From assembly GCA_937900135.1 (NCBI GenBank), contig CALCDJ010000006.1, positions 1 to 40,953 of the forward strand: a stretch of 40,953 bases of DNA, written 5' to 3'. Source of the DNA: an uncultured Blautia sp. GTDB lineage: Bacteria > Bacillota > Clostridia > Lachnospirales > Lachnospiraceae. A program made the translations under genes and the position numbers. Under the pieces are notes generated by a model. It ran no database searches, was not told where the DNA came from, and saw only the letters and a program-made list of their open reading frames with translations. Below, piece by piece: positions 37,402-40,953 of the stretch (position 1 is its first letter; each line of letters begins with the position of its first letter).

Positions 37402-38994
37402 ATGAAGAAAAAACAAATCGCAATTTTACTTGGAATGACATTATGCATGATGCCGCTTTCTTCCTGCAGCGCTGATGCAAAAACAGATACAAAACAAGAA
37501 GAAACAAAAGAAACAGGAGAAGATCAGGAAAACAGGATTTTTGGAGAAGTAATTTCCGTAAAAGAGGATTCCATAACCATTTCAGAAGGAAAGGAGGAAG
37601 ACGGTGAGGAGCAGACCGTTGCAATTACAAAAGATACGGTAATACAAAAACAGTCCATGAGGCAGCCGGGAGGCGGTCAGGCTCAGAAGGTTGAAGAATA
37701 TGAGGCTGTAACTGAGTATACAGAAGATACAGAAACAGAGGAAGAGACTTACTCCTCCACAGGAACTGATGAAAATGCGATTCATGTTTCCGGGGAGGCA
37801 AAGGTGGTTCTGAAAACACCTGAGATTGAAAGAACTTCAAAGGACAGCACAGGGGGCGATACTTCCAGCTTTTACGGAGTAGGAGCCGCACTTCTTACCA
37901 GTTCTGGAACCAGTTATGTCAGCGGTGGAAATGTAACAACCGATGCAAAAGGCGGCGCAGGACTTTTTGCCTATGATACAGGTGTTGTGTATGCGGCAGA
38001 TACCGCAATTTCCACAGAGCAGGATACCTCTGGAGGAATTCATGCAGCAGGGGGTGGAACAGTCTATGCCTGGAATCTGGATGTAAACACAGAGGGAGAA
38101 TCCTCCGCGGTAATCCGAAGTGACCGGGGAGGTGGAACCATGGTGGTGGATGGAGAAAGCTATACCTCCAACGGAACAGGTTCCCCATCTGTTTACTGTA
38201 CAGCAGATATTGCGATAAATGATGCGCAGCTGACAGCAAATGGTTCAGAGGCTGTTTGTATTGAAGGCTTGAATTCTCTGCATTTATATGATTGTGATCT
38301 CACTGGAAATATGAGTGATGACCAGAGAAATGACTGTACCTGGAATGTGATTCTTTATCAGAGTATGTCCGGAGATTCAGAAGTGGGAAACAGTACCTTT
38401 GAAATGAGTGGAGGGACTCTGACTGGAAAAAACGGAGGAATGTTCTATACCACAAATACAGAAAGCACCATCACTTTGTCAGGAGTGGACATCTCTTATC
38501 CTGACGATTGTGAATATTTTTTGAAATGCACTGGAAATACCAATGAAAGAGGCAGGGGAAAACAGGGAGCAAATGGCGCAGACTGTCTGTTTACCGCGAT
38601 TGGGCAGGAAATGAAGGGAGATCTGATCTGGGATGGAATCAGCCAGCTGGATGCTTATCTCACAGAAAAGAGCTGCTTAAATGGAGCAATCGTAAAAGAA
38701 GAAACCACGGACAGCGAAGATGGAGATGGCTCCTGTAATGTTTTTATCAGCCAGGATTCCAGTTGGATTGTGACAGGAGACAGTACCGTAAAAGGACTGT
38801 ATTGTGCTGGAACTATTTCAGATGCAGAGGGTAATACCGTGACAATCAAAGGGACGGATGGAACTGTTTATGTGGAAGGCACCAGTGATTATACAATTAC
38901 AACAGAGTCTTATGAAGACCAGGCTGATCTTTCTTCTGCATCCAAAACCACATCATGGAGTGACTATGAAGTGGAGAAACCGGCAGAATTATAA
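37402..38994 (+). CDS. Lipoprotein with beta-helix-like repeats
   Basis: A 530-residue exported lipoprotein. The signal peptide ends in LSSC (MMPLSSCSAD), giving a lipid-anchored Cys. An acidic region (about 25-120) contains a short DUF5666-like beta stretch (IFGEVISVKEDSITISEGKEE). From about 125 to 460 it is rich in Gly, Ser and Thr with repeating short strands (SGGNVTTDAKGGAGLFAYDTG; GGGTVYAWNLDVNTEG), suggesting a right-handed beta-helix. The ATG at 37402 follows AAGGGAG. It precedes an HlyD-type adaptor, as in many Lachnospiraceae loci with a MacB-like exporter beyond the window. Function unknown. Confidence 0.82.
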   Translation: MKKKQIAILLGMTLCMMPLSSCSADAKTDTKQEETKETGEDQENRIFGEVISVKEDSITISEGKEEDGEEQTVAITKDTVIQKQSMRQPGGGQAQKVEEYEAVTEYTEDTETEEETYSSTGTDENAIHVSGEAKVVLKTPEIERTSKDSTGGDTSSFYGVGAALLTSSGTSYVSGGNVTTDAKGGAGLFAYDTGVVYAADTAISTEQDTSGGIHAAGGGTVYAWNLDVNTEGESSAVIRSDRGGGTMVVDGESYTSNGTGSPSVYCTADIAINDAQLTANGSEAVCIEGLNSLHLYDCDLTGNMSDDQRNDCTWNVILYQSMSGDSEVGNSTFEMSGGTLTGKNGGMFYTTNTESTITLSGVDISYPDDCEYFLKCTGNTNERGRGKQGANGADCLFTAIGQEMKGDLIWDGISQLDAYLTEKSCLNGAIVKEETTDSEDGDGSCNVFISQDSSWIVTGDSTVKGLYCAGTISDAEGNTVTIKGTDGTVYVEGTSDYTITTESYEDQADLSSASKTTSWSDYEVEKPAEL

Positions 38995-39082
38995 GAATAT
39001 CATTTGCAGAATAATTGCTTGACTGATTAGCCTGGGTATGTTTAAAACAGAGAAAATCAGAAAGCAGATCAGGAGGACAGGA

Positions 39083-40917
39083 ATGAAAAGCAGGAAACAT
39101 AAAAAAATAATCATCTGTACAGCGGCTGTGCTTGCAGTAACCGGCGGCGCAGGCGCTGCAATCTGGCAGTATCAGGCGAAGCAGAAGCTCCAAGCGCCGG
39201 AACAGAAAAATCAGGCATCCAAAGCCACAGCAGAAGTCAGCTCTCTTTCTAATACCATCGTGGGGACAGGAAATCTGGAAGCAGATACCCCGGTTTCACT
39301 GAAAATCCCTTCTGGAATCACCATTTCAGAAGTCAAAGTGGAAAGCGGAGACCATGTTTCCAAAGGCGATGTCCTGGCAACTGTTGATTCCGTTTCTGTG
39401 CTGAGCACAATAGAAGAGGTAGAGGAACAAATAGACAGTCTGGATGCGCAGATTGCAGAAAATCAGGAGGCAGATGAGGAAGAAACCATTACGGCATCTG
39501 TCAGCGGCCGGGTGAAAAAAATCTATATAGAAGAAGGGGAAACTCTTGCAGACTGTATGCTGGAAAACGGTGCGCTGATGCTTCTGTCCATTGATGGGAA
39601 GCTGGCGGTGGATCTGGAGAAGACAGAGGCGGAGGTTTCCCAGGGAGAAACTGTGACAGTGACGTTATCCAGCGGAACGCAGGTAGAAGGAACGGTGGAG
39701 TCTGTGGAGAATCATTCCAGTACAGTTACCCTGACAGACAGTGGTGTGGGAATGGGAGATACGGCAGTAATCACCAATGAAGCAGGAGAAACAGTGGGTT
39801 CAGGAATAACGTATATCCACCAGCCGCTGGAGGTGACTGGAACCATGGGAAGCGTTACGGACATCTCTGTGTCAGAGGATCAGGCTGTGGAAAGTGGAGA
39901 TACTCTTCTGACTCTGGAAGAGGACAGTCAGACGGTGGAATATGCTGTGCTTCATGCACAGAGAGAAGCCTTGTCACAGACGCTGACAGAACTTCTCGCC
40001 CTGTCAAAGGATGGCACCATTACTGCTACAATGGATGGAACCATCGAGGATGTTTATGTTTCTGAGGAAGACACAGAGGATACCGCCCAAAGTACCTCCA
40101 CATCGGGAGGTATTGCCGTACAGGCAGTGAATATGTCTTACCGGAGCAGCGCTTCCTCTTCATATACCGGTAATTCCGGTGGAAGTTCTGTAAAGCTCTT
40201 AAAGCTGGGAACCAGCTCGGCATCTGCCGCTGAGGAAATAATGGAACCAATGCCGGAAGCAGAAAATCAGGAAACAGAAGGAACAGAGGAAACAGAGAGA
40301 CAGACGTTATATCTGTCTATTGGAGACGCTGCATCTGGAAATGCTCAGATGCTGAGAATTGTTTCTCCAAAAGAGGGAGAAGCGGCTCAGACTTCCATCT
40401 CTACGTCTGATGGAAGCTATACGGGAAGTATTTCCTGGAATCCAGGAGATGCAGCCTTTCTTCCGGGAGTGACTTACCAGGCAGGAGTAACCCTACTGGC
40501 TGGAACAGGATATTCCTTTGCGGCAGATAGCATTTCTCAGACATCTTCCGGTGTTTTATCTGGCATTTCCCTGTCAGAGGACGGAACCTCCCTGAGCTTT
40601 ACCCTGACATTTCCAGAACTTGGGGGAAGTGTAGAAGAGCAGGTTCTTCTTCCGGAAGCATGGGAGGCGCCTCTCAGGGAGGTACGTCTGCAACACAGAG
40701 CGGATCTTCGGATCAGACAGAAGACACAGATACAAAGGACAGCTCTTCTTCCCAGTACAGCACAGATACCACAGCCTTTACGATTTCCGGAGATGATACC
40801 ATGCTTCTTTCTGTCAGTGTGGATGAGCTGGATATCAATTCTGTTTCCAAAGGACAGCAGGCAGAAGTGACCTTTGATGCCATAGAAGAAGCCTTTGAAG
40901 GAACCAATGTCAGTTAG
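39083..40917 (+). pseudogene. HlyD/MacA-type efflux adaptor, frameshifted and truncated
   Basis: The gene starts at ATG 39083 behind AGGAGG. It encodes an N-terminal membrane anchor (about residues 9-28), then lipoyl/barrel-sandwich segments (ISEVKVESGDHVSKGDVLATV; GRVKKIYIEEGETL) of a membrane fusion protein. Near 40655 the frame breaks: the original frame continues with unrelated sequence to 40870, while the -1 frame from about 40660 carries the expected continuation (LLSVSVDELDINSVSKGQQAEVTF, an HlyD barrel signature) and stops at 40917, too early for the family. Either a one-base deletion plus a second lesion inactivated the gene, or the assembly has errors near its end. No slippery heptamer is seen. 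Confidence 0.75.
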
Positions 40918-40953
40918 TTAAGTTGAAAGGTTAAATTCTGTGTGTGGGGTCTA
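40918..40953. other. Unassigned window end
   Basis: The last 36 bases do not continue the adaptor protein in any frame. This could be an insertion-element end or simply sequence after a disrupted gene. Too short to decide. Confidence 0.3.

Noticed and set aside
40630..40670. Programmed -1 frameshift in the adaptor gene
   Set aside because: No X-XXY-YYZ slippery heptamer or following pseudoknot-like structure was seen, and the second frame also stops early.
40918..40953. Insertion sequence end truncating the adaptor gene
   Set aside because: Only 36 bases remain and no terminal inverted repeat or target duplication can be identified.

Overview
The window looks like a low-to-mid-GC Gram-positive gut anaerobe of the Lachnospiraceae/Clostridia kind. 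The reasons are strong AGGAGG-type ribosome binding sites, YesM/YesN-type two-component genes beside sugar ABC genes, a GntR/YtrA-type regulator with ABC genes, DUF3784 and DUF2284 proteins, a Bacillus/Clostridium-type SOS box, and no trace of an outer-membrane secretin in the phage. This is inferred from families; no taxonomic marker gene is present.

Layout. 1-235: end of a tRNA cluster (Asp, Val, Leu). 350-3210: metal-responsive ArsR repressor, free-standing HMA metallochaperone and CadA/ZntA-type P-type ATPase, with two related operator-like sites. 3272-5728: SOS-boxed Y-family polymerase, a YolD-like partner and a small XRE regulator. 5919-13752: a sugar uptake system made of a YesN-type response regulator, a YesM-type kinase, a lipoprotein binding protein, a second secreted binding protein and two permeases, with no ATPase. 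14007-17334: divergent PF09818-like ABC-class ATPase and M18 aminopeptidase. 17556-17629: tRNA-Arg(ACG).

17583-26394 is the centrepiece: a complete-looking filamentous phage (inovirus) integrated in tRNA-Arg between 88-bp perfect direct repeats. All its structural and replication genes run on the minus strand. In transcription order they are a 55-aa ORF, an RHH/coiled-coil protein, a putative ssDNA-binding protein, two small single-span membrane proteins, a pVIII-like coat protein with a signal peptide, a pIII-like adsorption protein with nine PQPSG-type repeats, a 78-aa membrane protein, a short Zot/pI ATPase, a Rep and a tyrosine integrase. A divergent repressor sits over TGCG-N7-CGCA operators, and an orphan membrane protein lies between it and attR. 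Two GC-rich, hairpin-dense non-coding islands are candidate origin/packaging regions. A 64-bp element occurs twice, each time directly 5' of the Shine-Dalgarno sequence of a gene probably needed in small amounts (integrase and pIII). Just outside attR is what looks like the 3' end of a second, related integrase gene, so the site may have been used more than once.

26433-37265 is chromosomal again: AraC regulator; DUF3784/PH-like membrane protein; a six-gene block with two ABC systems, a GntR regulator and DUF2284; a GH78-like glycosidase translationally coupled to a MATE transporter; a DUF3878-like protein; and a one-domain EamA protein. 37402-40917 holds a beta-structured lipoprotein and an HlyD/MacA-type adaptor whose reading frame is broken near 40655 and stops early.
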